A model generated the notes under the pieces. It saw nothing but the letters and a program-made list of their open reading frames with translations. It was not told where the DNA came from and did no database searches. The position numbers and the translations under genes are program-made. This document shows positions 28,260-40,710 of a stretch of 64,000 bases of DNA, one piece after another (position 1 is the first letter of the stretch; each line of letters opens with the position of its first letter). Source of the DNA: Dokdonella sp. (GTDB taxonomy: Bacteria; Pseudomonadota; Gammaproteobacteria; Xanthomonadales; Rhodanobacteraceae); NCBI GenBank assembly GCA_019634795.1, contig JAHCAR010000010.1, forward strand, positions 60,585 through 124,584. Reading direction: 5' to 3'.

Positions 28260-29168
28260 CTATTCGAGAGGCTTCGGGAATGCCGGCATCGCGGCGAAAT
28301 CCTCGGCGACATGCTGGCGCACGACACGCGCACCCGTAGCTTTGGCCAGCGCCTCGACCTTGTCCATCGAGGCGAGGGTCTGCTCGCGGTTGAAGTTGAA
28401 GGACGGCACGAGGCGCTTCTCGCGCGACTCGGCCAGGTGCCACATGTCGCCGGTCAGCAGCACCGGGCCGCTTTGCGGCAGCTTGACCAGCAACACCGTA
28501 TGCCCCGGCGTGTGTCCGGGCGTCTGGTGGATGGTGACGCTGCCATCGCCGAATACGTCGTAGTCGGCATCGCCTTCGATCTGCACGGTCCTCGCGTTTT
28601 CCAGCGCGCTGTAGTTGGCGAACTCGTCGGAGCCGCGCGCCTTGTCCGAAAACATCGCGGCGCGCTCGTCGGCATCGACGATCCAGGTCGACGCGGCGAA
28701 CAGGTTGGCATTGCCAGTGTGGTCGAAGTGCATGTGCGAGAACGAAAGATATTCGATGTCGGGCGGGCTCAGGCCGAGTTCGGCGAGTTCATCGACGAGC
28801 TTCCTCGGGCGCGTGACATGGACCGGAAAACCCTCCGGGCGCACGCCATCCGGCGCATCGGCGACGGCGTCGGGTACGCCGCTGTCCCAGAGCAGGTCGC
28901 CACCGGGATGGCGGATCAGATAGCAGGGATCGGCGAGGGTCCGGGCCACACCTTTCATCGAGCCGTCGTCGGCGAACATGTCGACGTCGGCGAACTCGAG
29001 TTCGCCGCAGTTCATCGCATACAGCTTGAGCGCCGGGGCTGCGGCTGCCGCAGGCGCGGGGCTGTCGGCCGGCGCGGCAGTATCGGCCGTTGTTGCAGCG
29101 GGCGGGGTGTGCGTCTGCGAGCAGGCGGCCAGGACAACGCAGGTCGCGAGCAACAAGATCTTCTTCAT
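28260..29168 (-). CDS. Exported metallo-beta-lactamase-fold lipoprotein, N-acyl homoserine lactonase-like
   Basis: A 302-residue metallohydrolase. The signal peptide ends in the lipobox VLAAC (Cys16), followed by an Ala/Pro/Thr-rich linker (17-46) that tethers the enzyme. The catalytic metal ligands are in HMHFDH (145-150), PGHTPGH (218-223), TGD (239-241, Asp241) and His286, which is the complete dinuclear zinc set of AHL lactonases. LLWDSGVPD before the motif and the overall order match the AttM/AiiA-type group. A lipid-anchored, periplasmic or surface location differs from the usual cytoplasmic lactonases. Other lactone or ester substrates are possible. Confidence 0.85.
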   Translation of the reverse strand: MKKILLLATCVVLAACSQTHTPPAATTADTAAPADSPAPAAAAAPALKLYAMNCGELEFADVDMFADDGSMKGVARTLADPCYLIRHPGGDLLWDSGVPDAVADAPDGVRPEGFPVHVTRPRKLVDELAELGLSPPDIEYLSFSHMHFDHTGNANLFAASTWIVDADERAAMFSDKARGSDEFANYSALENARTVQIEGDADYDVFGDGSVTIHQTPGHTPGHTVLLVKLPQSGPVLLTGDMWHLAESREKRLVPSFNFNREQTLASMDKVEALAKATGARVVRQHVAEDFAAMPAFPKPLE

Positions 29169-29355
29169 GCAATGGACTCCGGCAGGGATTGAATCGGCGG
29201 GCACTTTGTACGGCACGGAGCGAGGCGGTCAAGTGACGAGGGCATGACACAACCTGAACGACGCAGATCCTGTCCGCGCACATTGGGGTGCCCGGAATGG
29301 CATAGTGGGTATGCGCCGGCCGTCGCAACCGGCAGGGAATCCAACCCGCGCGAAG

Positions 29356-30549
29356 ATGCCGATCGTCGTCCTGCCCATCGACATTCCGACCCTGGCCCTG
29401 AGCCGTGGCCTCGTGCAGATGATGCTCGGCGGATTGCTGCTCTATCTCGGCAGTCGCGACGAGGCCGCCGGCGCGGCGCGTTTCTGGGCGCTCGGTTTCC
29501 TGCTCAATGGTCTTTCGCTCTTCATCTTCCCGCTGCAGATTCCGCAAGCCTGGGAGCAGACGCGAACGGTCCTCAACCATCTGACCCTCGGCGCCTCGAG
29601 CGTGTTTTTCCTGCTCGGATTCTGGACGTTCGGCGATCAGCCACGGCGAATCTGGATCCTTGTCCTGATGCTGGCCATCCCGATCGGCAGCCTGCTCGCC
29701 TGGGAGGTGCTGTGGCCGAACGCGCGCCTGCGCGTGCTCTGCACGGCCAGCGGGCAGGCCCTGTTCCTGCTCGCTCTGCAGCACAGTCTGGGCAGGGCGC
29801 CGCGCAGCGAGATAGCACCGATCTGCCGGCGCCTGCGCTACGTCGTGATCGCCTATCTGCTCGTCGTGGTCTGGTCCTACGCGAGCATCGCCAATGTCCT
29901 GCCGACCTCGGCGCAACTCGATACCGGTTACCACCGCTCGTTCTTCAGCGTGGCCTCGCTGCTGTTCATGCTGTCGCTGGCGGTCGGTTGCCTGGCCCTG
30001 CAGTTCGCCCTGCTCGCAGCGCGCAATGCGGACCTGGCCATGGTCGACTGGCAGACCGGCCTGCTGAATCGGCGCGGATTCTTTAACGCTGCCAGCCGCA
30101 ACACGCAATTGCGCCGTGACCGCGACGCACCCGCCAGCGTGATCGCTCTCGATATCGATCATTTCAAGCGCATCAACGACGAATTCGGACATGCCGCTGG
30201 CGATCGGGTGCTCGTTACGTTGGGCAGGTGCCTGCGCGAGTTGGCTACCGACCCCGCCTACCTGCTCGCGCGCATGGGTGGCGAGGAGTTTTGCCTGGTC
30301 CTGCCGGCCAGCGGACGACAGCAGGCTTCCACGCTTGCCGAAGCGATCCGCGCGCGCTGCCGGGAGATGCCGGTGCCCGCGGACGACGGTCGTGCCATCG
30401 ATTTCACGATCAGCGCAGGCATCTGCGAAACCATTCCGGGCCAATCGCTCGAACACGCGCTCGCCCAGGCCGACGAAGCGCTCTACTTTGCCAAGCGCAA
30501 TGGTCGCGACCAGGTCGTCGTCAGCGCGCCGATGAGCGCGACGCACTGA
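29356..30549 (+). CDS. Membrane diguanylate cyclase (GGDEF protein)
   Basis: A 397-residue inner-membrane protein predicted to make cyclic di-GMP. About seven hydrophobic helices occupy residues 12-224, followed by the GGDEF domain: MVDWQTGLLNRRGFF, ALDIDHFKRINDEFGHAAGD and the active site GGEEF (308-312). No I-site RxxD is seen at the expected place. The start is uncertain: the ATG at 29356 gives a compact protein, and a GTG at 29305 would add 17 residues rich in Arg/Pro; neither has a strong ribosome binding site. Convergent with the next gene, 19 bases apart. Confidence 0.92.
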   Translation: MPIVVLPIDIPTLALSRGLVQMMLGGLLLYLGSRDEAAGAARFWALGFLLNGLSLFIFPLQIPQAWEQTRTVLNHLTLGASSVFFLLGFWTFGDQPRRIWILVLMLAIPIGSLLAWEVLWPNARLRVLCTASGQALFLLALQHSLGRAPRSEIAPICRRLRYVVIAYLLVVVWSYASIANVLPTSAQLDTGYHRSFFSVASLLFMLSLAVGCLALQFALLAARNADLAMVDWQTGLLNRRGFFNAASRNTQLRRDRDAPASVIALDIDHFKRINDEFGHAAGDRVLVTLGRCLRELATDPAYLLARMGGEEFCLVLPASGRQQASTLAEAIRARCREMPVPADDGRAIDFTISAGICETIPGQSLEHALAQADEALYFAKRNGRDQVVVSAPMSATH

Positions 30550-30568
30550 AACCGATCGCACGCGGACA

Positions 30569-32026
30569 TCAGTCGAAACCGTTCTCGAACAGGCGGTCGC
30601 CACCACGAAAGGTGCCGACGATCAGCGAACGCAAGGGGTCCGCCGGAGGCGGTGGATCGACACCCATGATTAGGGCGACCACGCCGCCACTCAGGGTGCC
30701 GACACCGTCCCAGGCGCCGTTCTGCTCGACGATCGCACCGGGGAGCGCGCCGAGAAAGAAGGTATCCGCGTCGATCGGATTGCCCGCGGGATCCTCGTAG
30801 GCGACCGCGGCGGTCGTGTCGAAAGTCAGGCCGAGCACCGACAACAGCGGCCGGTTGACACTCTCGACCGGACCTACGGCCCGCGAGTCGGCGGCATTCG
30901 GACCGCCGCGCAGGCGCGCACGCGTGGCCCAGCGGTTGCCTTGCCGATCCATGTATCCGCGCACCTCGACCTGGCGGGCCTGGGTGATGCCGTTGGCGTA
31001 CACCAGATCTTCGTCACGCAACTGCGCGGCACGACGCACCGTATTGGCGAGGACATGCACCGTGCCATTGCCACCCGGCACGACATCGGCGGGAACGACC
31101 GGACCCTCGATGCGAATGGTCGGTGCGTCGAACTGGACCCCCTGGGCGGTGAAGGTCAGGCCGGGCCCGAACACGCCGTCGATCTCGGCAGCCGCCCCCG
31201 GGGCCAGGTCATCCGCACTGCCGAAGCGGAATTCCGTGTTGGCGTCATAGCTCACCGCATACGGACCGAACTGGAACGACGTGTTCGAGAGGATCGTTCC
31301 GACGATGCCGGTCAGTGCGCCGAGGGCGCCCGGCGTACCCAGCGGAACCGGCACGACGCAGGTCAGGCGTGTGACGGTATCGAGCACGCTGCCGGCCGTG
31401 AAGTTGGCGATCGCGTCGGCGCGGATTTCGACGAACTCACCGACATCGACCGTCGCGCCGCAATCGATCGGACTGACCCCGGCAAGACTGACGTGCTGCG
31501 GCCCGAGCGTGATTTCGTTGCCATTGACGCCGGTGACATAGCCCGACAGCAGCCAGCGCGGCGTCGGCGTTGGCAGGTACTCGATGAACGAAGCCAGCAG
31601 GCTCGAATTGGTGTCGACGTACCCGCTCACATCGAGGTGATCACCGAGCGCGATGTTGGCGATAGTGCCTCCAGGCAGGCCGGTGGCACCCGTGTCCGCT
31701 GTCACAGTGACTTCCTGACCGAGCACGCGCAGTGGAACGGTCGAGGTCACCGACCCGCGGACGGCATAGGAAAAGACCACGGTCGCCGCGGGCACCACGC
31801 CATGTGGCCCCGGTTGGGCCATCAATGCTTGCGGGTACCGGACCTCGGTGCGCAGGCCGGGCTTTTGCGGAACGGCGCTGCCGGGGGGCAGGACTTCGTC
31901 GTCGACGACGAGCGTCGTGCCGTTGTCGACCCAGACCGCATGTCCCTGCACATCGATGAGCTCGTCGGCAGCAACCGGCGCGACCGCCGACAGCAAGGAG
32001 ATGAAGAGAATCGGGCGAATGTTCAT
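30569..32026 (-). CDS. Secreted DUF5666-like beta-barrel repeat protein
   Basis: A 485-residue exported protein (signal peptide residues 1-20, ending VAADEL). It is built of repeated OB-like beta domains similar to DUF5666: each has the pattern of a short strand, a G-x-x-V-E-V/I turn and an ending such as VQFDAPTIRIEGPV. Key segments are LGDHLDVSGYVDTNSSLLAS and GEFVEIRADAIANFTAGSVLDTVTRLTC, both with close counterparts in the protein at 42257-43786, so the two are paralogues. The C-terminus is LFENGFD. The ATG at 32026 is preferred; a TTG four codons upstream is also open. Role unknown. Confidence 0.8.
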   Translation of the reverse strand: MNIRPILFISLLSAVAPVAADELIDVQGHAVWVDNGTTLVVDDEVLPPGSAVPQKPGLRTEVRYPQALMAQPGPHGVVPAATVVFSYAVRGSVTSTVPLRVLGQEVTVTADTGATGLPGGTIANIALGDHLDVSGYVDTNSSLLASFIEYLPTPTPRWLLSGYVTGVNGNEITLGPQHVSLAGVSPIDCGATVDVGEFVEIRADAIANFTAGSVLDTVTRLTCVVPVPLGTPGALGALTGIVGTILSNTSFQFGPYAVSYDANTEFRFGSADDLAPGAAAEIDGVFGPGLTFTAQGVQFDAPTIRIEGPVVPADVVPGGNGTVHVLANTVRRAAQLRDEDLVYANGITQARQVEVRGYMDRQGNRWATRARLRGGPNAADSRAVGPVESVNRPLLSVLGLTFDTTAAVAYEDPAGNPIDADTFFLGALPGAIVEQNGAWDGVGTLSGGVVALIMGVDPPPPADPLRSLIVGTFRGGDRLFENGFD

Positions 32027-32258
32027 GAGGATTTCCAAAGGTCTTCAGACATATCGTGCGTTGCGCCAGCTCGGACTCAATGGCCGACCCCAGCGCGCCC
32101 CGCCGACGGCACCCTCTCGAATGCGGCCGCCTCTTCGGTTCGGGCGGCGGCGAACGCAGTGTGCGCGCAAGGAAAGGAGCGAACGGCACGAGCCTCCGCC
32201 TGAATCGGCGGAGGCCCATGCCTGTCGACGGCTATCGGCGTGGACCACCCGACGCCGG

Positions 32259-33596
32259 TCAGCCGTGGCCACTGCCGTCGTCACCGTCATCATCGCCACC
32301 GCCGTGGCCACCACCGTCATCGTCACCGGAGTCGTCTCCCCCGCCGTGGCCGCCACTGTCGTCGTCACCACCTCCGGCGCTGCCATTGGGGACGTTTGGA
32401 AAGAGTCCGCTCAACACGACGCTTCCGCTGGCCGAAGTAATGTCGATCGACAGTCCGCGCGGATCGAAATCGAGCAGGTCGTGGCCAGGCTCGGAGGGAT
32501 TGCGGAATTCGCGCTCGCCCTCGGTTCCGCCGGGCACGGCACGCACGACGATGTTGCCGTGGTCGATTCCGCCGACGCTCAGGCCGTAGGTTCCGGCTGG
32601 CACGTCCTCTAGCTCGACATTGAAGTCGACGCGGTTCACACGCTGTTCGAGCCGGGCCTTCAGTTCCGGGCCGTCATTGCCGGACGGCTCGACGCTGAGG
32701 TGATAGACGGCGTCACCGAACGGCGGCGAACCCGAGCCGCCACCCGTCGGCGGCGGCGGAGGGGCGGCCGCCGTGCCGAGGGTGGCGCTCAGGAAAACGC
32801 TGGCACCCTGGCGGATCTGAACGACCTTGCCGCGCGGGTCGAAGTCGAGCAGGACCTTGCCGGGCTCGACCGGGCTGCGGAACTCCAGCTCGCCGTTGGT
32901 GCCGCCAGCGACGGTGGCGACCGCAATCGTCCCGCGCTGGATGCCATCGACGAACAGCGCATAGGCACCGGCCGGCAGGTCCTCGGCTTCGGCGCTGAAC
33001 TCAGCGCGGCCCGGTAGCTCTTCGAACTTGAGCTTGCCCGAGGCCGCCGGAACGAGGCCGGTGTTGGTCATGAACTGGACGATCTCGCCGCTGCCGGATG
33101 TGGCGCCGCTGTCGCCCGAAATGCCGCCGCTGCAGCTGGAGTTGTAGGGAATGGTCAGGCGCGTGATCGGCATGCTGCCGCTGGCCAGCGCGGGATTGCC
33201 CGGATTGAACTGGACCGTACCCTGGGTGCAGCTGCTGAAGCGCACGGTCAGGGTTCCCCAGGCCTGCGTCTGCACATTGGCCGGATCGAAACTGTTGCCG
33301 AAGGCGCCGCCGCGCGTCGACCAGGCATTCAGCACGGCGACATCACCGGTGACCGGCCCCATGGCGGAAACCCATGTAGGATTGCCGGCGTTGTCGTAGG
33401 TGTACCAGGAACCGAGGATGTTCTTCTGCGGGCCCGAGCCGATGACTTCGAAATTGAAGCCATGGCCGGAGTGCGCGGGGTCGTACCAGGTTCCGGCGAA
33501 TTCGCGCGTGATCGTGAGGGCGCCTGCGTCACCGGCCAGCATGCCCGCCAGGGCAAGAGCGAGCAGTGAGAGATGCCGGGGCAAGGGGATGTTCAT
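32259..33596 (-). CDS. Secreted two-repeat protein with Asp/Gly/His-rich tail
   Basis: A 445-residue exported protein (signal peptide about residues 1-26). The N-terminal 150 residues hold a block starting FAGTWYDPAHSGHGFNFEVI and WYTYDNAGNPTWVSAMGP, a pattern frequent in lysobacterial secreted proteins. Two tandem repeats of about 85 residues follow, each with the order LPAGxY(A/G)L, GGTxGExEFR(S/N)P, EPG and LLDFDPRG, so one arose by duplication. The last 38 residues are almost only Gly, Asp, His and Ser (for example GGGDDDSGGHGGGDDSGDDD), suggesting calcium, zinc or other metal binding. It lacks the GFD motif. GGAG stands upstream of the ATG. Confidence 0.78.
   Translation of the reverse strand: MNIPLPRHLSLLALALAGMLAGDAGALTITREFAGTWYDPAHSGHGFNFEVIGSGPQKNILGSWYTYDNAGNPTWVSAMGPVTGDVAVLNAWSTRGGAFGNSFDPANVQTQAWGTLTVRFSSCTQGTVQFNPGNPALASGSMPITRLTIPYNSSCSGGISGDSGATSGSGEIVQFMTNTGLVPAASGKLKFEELPGRAEFSAEAEDLPAGAYALFVDGIQRGTIAVATVAGGTNGELEFRSPVEPGKVLLDFDPRGKVVQIRQGASVFLSATLGTAAAPPPPPTGGGSGSPPFGDAVYHLSVEPSGNDGPELKARLEQRVNRVDFNVELEDVPAGTYGLSVGGIDHGNIVVRAVPGGTEGEREFRNPSEPGHDLLDFDPRGLSIDITSASGSVVLSGLFPNVPNGSAGGGDDDSGGHGGGDDSGDDDGGGHGGGDDDGDDGSGHG
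32262..32375 (-). repeat. Low-complexity coding repeat for Asp/Gly/His tail
   Basis: The 3' end of the gene at 32259 consists of degenerate short repeats of codons for Gly, Asp and His (on the plus strand, repeated motifs of the type CCGTCATCGCCACCGCCGTG). Such stretches change length by slippage. Confidence 0.75.
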
Positions 33597-34034
33597 GGGG
33601 GGTCTCCGTGGATCGGGTACTGCGCCGCCGATTGCGACGTATCCACGTTAAACGGCGCACCGGCATCGGCCTATCGGGGCTTTCACCCAGCGGCGGGCAG
33701 CTCCAGACCCCAGCCCATGCCGGGACTGTTGCGGGGTCCGATTCACCGGGCCCTCGCTCCGGGATTCCGGAAGGTCGATGGCGTGCGGGTATAGTGGAGC
33801 TTGACGGTCGCGGGACTGGACAGGGTTAACCGCAGTCGCGGGGATCGCCCCGGCGCTTCGGATTCCTGTCCTGAAGGCAGGCTGGAGATCGCCGCTGGGT
33901 GTTTCCCCGGATTGACCGGCGGGGCCTGGAAACGCAGATTGATGCATGGACGCATCCGCTTTGACGCGCAGACGGAGCAGCCCGGGCCGGACGTCCAATG
34001 CCGTCACGAATTCGATCTTGCGTGCGAGGACTCC
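33597..34034. other. Intergenic region without a recognised gene
   Basis: About 440 bases between the divergent genes at 33596 and 34035. Open frames here have no signal peptide or family similarity, and codon bias does not match coding sequence. TATAGT at 33790-33795 could be a -10 for the downstream gene, but no good -35 is seen. I recognise no riboswitch or RNA gene. Confidence 0.4.
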
Positions 34035-34934
34035 GTGCATACACATCGCGCAAACTTGCTGATCCTGCTTTCCCTGGCGCTGCTGTCGGCACTCGCACCG
34101 CTGCCACGCGCGCATGCCGGAGGGCCTTGCCAGGTCACCACGAGCATCGTCGACGGAACCAAGTTCAAGGCCGATATCTGCCTGCCCGATCCGAATGGCG
34201 GCGCGAATTTCGAAATGAGCTTCGACCTCGAATTCAAGCTCGATCCCGCGGATCCGACCAGCTTGCAGAACCTGACCGTCCCGTGCGTCGGCTTCAGCGT
34301 CGAAGTCCTTGATGCGGCGGCGATCGCCAATGTCGAAAGCCGCCTGCCCGATCCGGTCAACCAGGCCATCGATCCGGCCCTGCCCCTGCGCGTCACGATC
34401 GAACCGCCGGTCGCCTGCGGCCTGGCCTTCGAAGACGACTACGACGCCGAAATCAAGGGCGACAATCTGGTCTGGGTGCCGTTCTCGCCATACCGGCTGA
34501 TGAAGGCGCCGATCGGCGGCAGCTACCGCGACATCACGAGCTCGGTTATCGCCGGCAGCGTGCGTTCGCGCGGCTGTGGCGGCACGTTTTCGGAGTTCGT
34601 CATGGTCGTGGACCAGGCCCAGAACTATGCCAGTGAGGTCGCTGCTGCGTACGCCGATCTCGGCGCGAAAATTGCCGATGCCGCGGTTGGACCCACCGCC
34701 AGCGCCACCCTCGGCAGCGACCGCAGTCTGAGCCAGGCCGCCTACGAGGCCGGCAATTTCAGCGATGCGATCACGCGGCTCGATGATCTGGTCGCTCATT
34801 GCGGCACGCTGGGCGGGCCGGCACTGCCGAATCGCTGGCGCAGCGCACGCGACCTGCTCAATCTCGAGGGTGAGATCGTGGCGCGTTCCAACCACCTGAA
34901 GTTTCTGCTGGACCGCCTCAACGGCAATCCGTAA
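34035..34934 (+). CDS. Exported protein of unknown function
   Basis: A 299-residue protein whose signal peptide (about residues 1-27, with LLILLSLALLSALAPLPRAHA) only appears if translation begins at the GTG at 34035, which has GAGGA close upstream; the open frame extends much further 5' without sense. The mature part has cysteines in GGPCQV, DICLPD, TVPCVG, VACGLA and SRGCGG, probably forming disulfides, and a helical C-terminal third (QAAYEAGNFSDAITRLDDLV). I recognise no family. It precedes the FHA-kinase operon by 10 bases on the same strand and may be its first gene, so it could be a periplasmic partner for the kinase sensor region. Confidence 0.7.
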   Translation: MHTHRANLLILLSLALLSALAPLPRAHAGGPCQVTTSIVDGTKFKADICLPDPNGGANFEMSFDLEFKLDPADPTSLQNLTVPCVGFSVEVLDAAAIANVESRLPDPVNQAIDPALPLRVTIEPPVACGLAFEDDYDAEIKGDNLVWVPFSPYRLMKAPIGGSYRDITSSVIAGSVRSRGCGGTFSEFVMVVDQAQNYASEVAAAYADLGAKIADAAVGPTASATLGSDRSLSQAAYEAGNFSDAITRLDDLVAHCGTLGGPALPNRWRSARDLLNLEGEIVARSNHLKFLLDRLNGNP

Positions 34935-34944
34935 GGTTCGCGGC

Positions 34945-35882
34945 ATGGTAGCCCGGCTCAGTATCCACATACCCGACGAGGCCGTGCACGTTCATGAACT
35001 CGGGGCCGGGCAGGAAGTGATGCTCGGGCGCGATCCCCGTTGCGATGTCGTCGTATCCCATCACTCGATTTCGCGTCGCCACGCGTGTCTTGCGCAGGAC
35101 GCCGCGGGCCACTGGCAATTGCGCGATCTCGGTTCCAAGAACACCACCCGGGTCGACGGTAGGCCATTGTCGGCGTCGCAGGTGCTCGACAACGGCGCGT
35201 GGTTCGCCATTGGAGATGTCTATATCCGCTTCGAGCTTGTCGACAGCACTGCGCAGGACACGAGTCGCACCGAGCACGGGCGCCGTCGCCATTCCTCGAT
35301 GATCTGGAACACGCGGCTGCGCCATGGCACCCAGGCTCAGAAGCTGATCGCCGACCTGTTGCGCGGCATCGTCGAAATCGCCGAGGCCAAGCGCGCGTTC
35401 CTGCTCAGCACGGACCACCACGGCGAATGGCGCGTACGCGCCTGCTATGCGATCGACCCCGAAGAGATCTCCGGGCGCAGGTTTTCCGGCAGTCGCGGCG
35501 CGATTGACCGCGCAATCAGCGCGCGCCGACCGGTCTACCTGAGCGACCAGCGCGACCAGGCCTGGCTGCGGCAGCAGGCCAGCGTGCTCGATGCCGGCAT
35601 CCGTGCCCTGCTCGCCATACCACTGCTGCGCGACGGCAAGGTGCTCGGCGTCGTCTATGCCGATACCGACGACGCAGAACGCGTCTACACGGATCTCGAT
35701 GCACAACTGCTCGACGCGCTGGTCGATCATGCCGGCAACGTCATGTCCGCGCTCGAACTCGAAGCGAGCCTGGCCGAAGTGTCGGCCTTGCTGCGCGTCG
35801 GCAGCGACGGCGCGAGTGCCGAACTCGGGCCTGCACCGCACTGGTCCGGCAGCCAGCTCGCGCCTTGCCGGGAGACCCGCAC

Positions 35883-35886
<4 letters not shown>
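34945..35886 (+). CDS. FHA-GAF domain signalling protein
   Basis: A 313-residue soluble protein. Residues 25-95 are an FHA domain with the phosphothreonine-binding residues in LGRDPRCD, SHHSISRRHA and LGSKNTTRVDG. Residues about 125-275 are a GAF domain (KRAFLLSTDHHGEWRVRAC to LLAIPLLRDGKVLGVVYADTD). FHA domains bind phosphothreonine peptides, so the likely partner is the kinase encoded next. The stop overlaps the kinase start by ATGA (35883-35886). Loss of a clear output domain suggests an adaptor: it may link kinase phosphorylation to a small-molecule or redox cue read by GAF. Confidence 0.92.
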
Positions 35887-39226
<3,340 letters not shown>

Positions 39227-39230
<4 letters not shown>

Positions 39231-40018
39231 AGACACCGGCACCGGGGCCAGCGCCATCGAATGGTGACGAAAACCTGCGGATGCGCAGCGAACTGCAGCG
39301 ACTCTCCGAACAGCAGAATCGCCTGTTCGCGCAGCTGCAGGCCGGCGAAGAGCACTTCAAGCAGTTGGCGCGCTCGGTCTGGCGCGTCCAGGAGAACGAA
39401 CGGCGACGCCTCGCGCGCGAGCTGCACGACGGCATTGGCCAGCACCTGACTGCGTTGCGCCATCGCCTCGAGGGCCTCGGCCGGAATGCTTCCTGCACCG
39501 GAGATGCAAGACTGCGCCAGGCCTTCGACCTCTGCGAAATCGCGATCGCGGAGGTGCGCGCCCTGTCGCGCCTGCTGCGTCCGCAGATCCTCGACGACCT
39601 CGGCCTCGACGCGGCCTTGCACTGGCTGGCCCGACACAGCTCCGAAGACACCGGCTGCACGATCGACGTCAACGTCGGCGTGCTGCCGGCGCAGCTCGAC
39701 AGCGACCTGTCGACCCTGATCTTCCGCGTCGTCCAGGAAGCCCTGGCCAACGCCATCAAGCATGCCGAGGCGCGGCAAGTGATCGTCAGCCTTTCGCAGC
39801 GTGGCGGCAGCCTGTTGCTGCTGATCGTCGACGATGGCCGCGGCTGCGACGTCGACGACGCCCTGAGGCGATCGAGCGAGAGCGAAAGCACCGGACTGGC
39901 CAGCATGCGCGAACGGGTGCGTCTGTTCGGCGGTCAGCTCGAACTGCTCTCGCAACCCGGCGAAGGCCTGCAGTTGCGTGCGCGCCTGCCCTTGACGATG
40001 GAGCCCGAAGACCGATGA
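39227..40018 (+). CDS. Soluble NarL-type sensor histidine kinase
   Basis: A 263-residue cytoplasmic kinase of the HisKA_3/HATPase_c type. A coiled-coil-like N-terminus (residues 17-60) precedes ERRRLARELHDGIGQHL with phospho-acceptor His67. The ATPase domain shows ALANAIKHA (N box), DDGRGCD and TGLASMRERVRLFGG (G box). No transmembrane segment or sensor domain is present, so its input must come from a partner, most simply the FHA protein or kinase upstream. Start and stop both overlap neighbours by ATGA (39227 and 40015), so expression is coupled. Confidence 0.95.
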
Positions 40019-40659
40019 AACTCATACGCGTCCTCGTCGCCGACGACCACACGATCCTGCGCGAAGGCCTGGTCGCCCTGCTCAACGGCAGCGGCGACTG
40101 CCGCGTCGTCGCCCAGGCCGCCGACGGCATGAGCGCCGTCGAGCTGGCCCTGCAGCATGAGCCCGACGTCATCGTCCTCGACATCTCGATGCCCAAACTC
40201 AATGGCATCGAAGTGATCCGGCGCCTGAGCAAGGAGCTCGAGCATTCGCGCATCCTGGTCCTGACCATGCACGCCGAGGAGGAATACGTCCTTCACGTCG
40301 TGCGTGCCGGTGCCTCGGGTTTCCTGCTCAAGGACAGCGCCAGCGAGGAACTGATCGACGCCGTGCGCATGCTCGCCGGCGGCCGCGGCTATTTCGGCTC
40401 GCATGCCTCGCGCGTACTGGCCCAGCAGGTCAAGCAGCCGAACAGCCGCATGGAGGATCCGTATCGCGACCTGACCGACCGTGAGCGCGAGGTGTTTCAT
40501 CTGATCGTCGAAGGCATGACTACCAAGGAAATCGCCAGGCACCTGTCGATCAGCACGAAGACCGCGGAAAACCACCGGTTCCGGGCCATGGACAAGCTCG
40601 GCGCCCGCAATTCCGCCGAACTGATCCGCTATGCGGTGAAACACGGGCTGCTCGACTGA
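40015..40659 (+). CDS. NarL/FixJ-family response regulator
   Basis: A 214-residue DNA-binding regulator. The receiver domain has acidic residues D10 and D11, phospho-acceptor D56 (VIVLDISMPKLNG) and the conserved lysine in GFLLKD. The LuxR-type helix-turn-helix is LTDREREVFHLIVEGMTTKEIARHLSISTKTAENH. It is the cognate partner of the histidine kinase whose stop overlaps its start, and the last gene of the operon. Targets are unknown; no obvious repeated operator is seen in the neighbourhood. Confidence 0.96.
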   Translation: MKLIRVLVADDHTILREGLVALLNGSGDCRVVAQAADGMSAVELALQHEPDVIVLDISMPKLNGIEVIRRLSKELEHSRILVLTMHAEEEYVLHVVRAGASGFLLKDSASEELIDAVRMLAGGRGYFGSHASRVLAQQVKQPNSRMEDPYRDLTDREREVFHLIVEGMTTKEIARHLSISTKTAENHRFRAMDKLGARNSAELIRYAVKHGLLD

Positions 40660-40710
40660 TTCGGTTTTCCGGCGATCGGCGGGTGGATCTCGGAATTTGC
40701 GGATCGCGGG

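Noticed and set aside
26311-28443. A 710-codon minus frame antisense to the beta-helix/Ig-like gene
   Set aside because: Low-complexity Arg/Ala-rich translation with no motif; the plus strand product has clear domains.
28789-30606. A 605-codon minus frame over the GGDEF gene
   Set aside because: It is the antisense of a gene with an intact GGEEF domain and has no recognisable feature.
32262-32375. A tandem repeat array or CRISPR-like structure
   Set aside because: The repeats are degenerate codon repeats inside a coding tail with no spacers.
33597-34034. A c-di-GMP riboswitch in the leader of the exported orphan
   Set aside because: I compared by eye with the conserved GEMM pattern and found no matching core.
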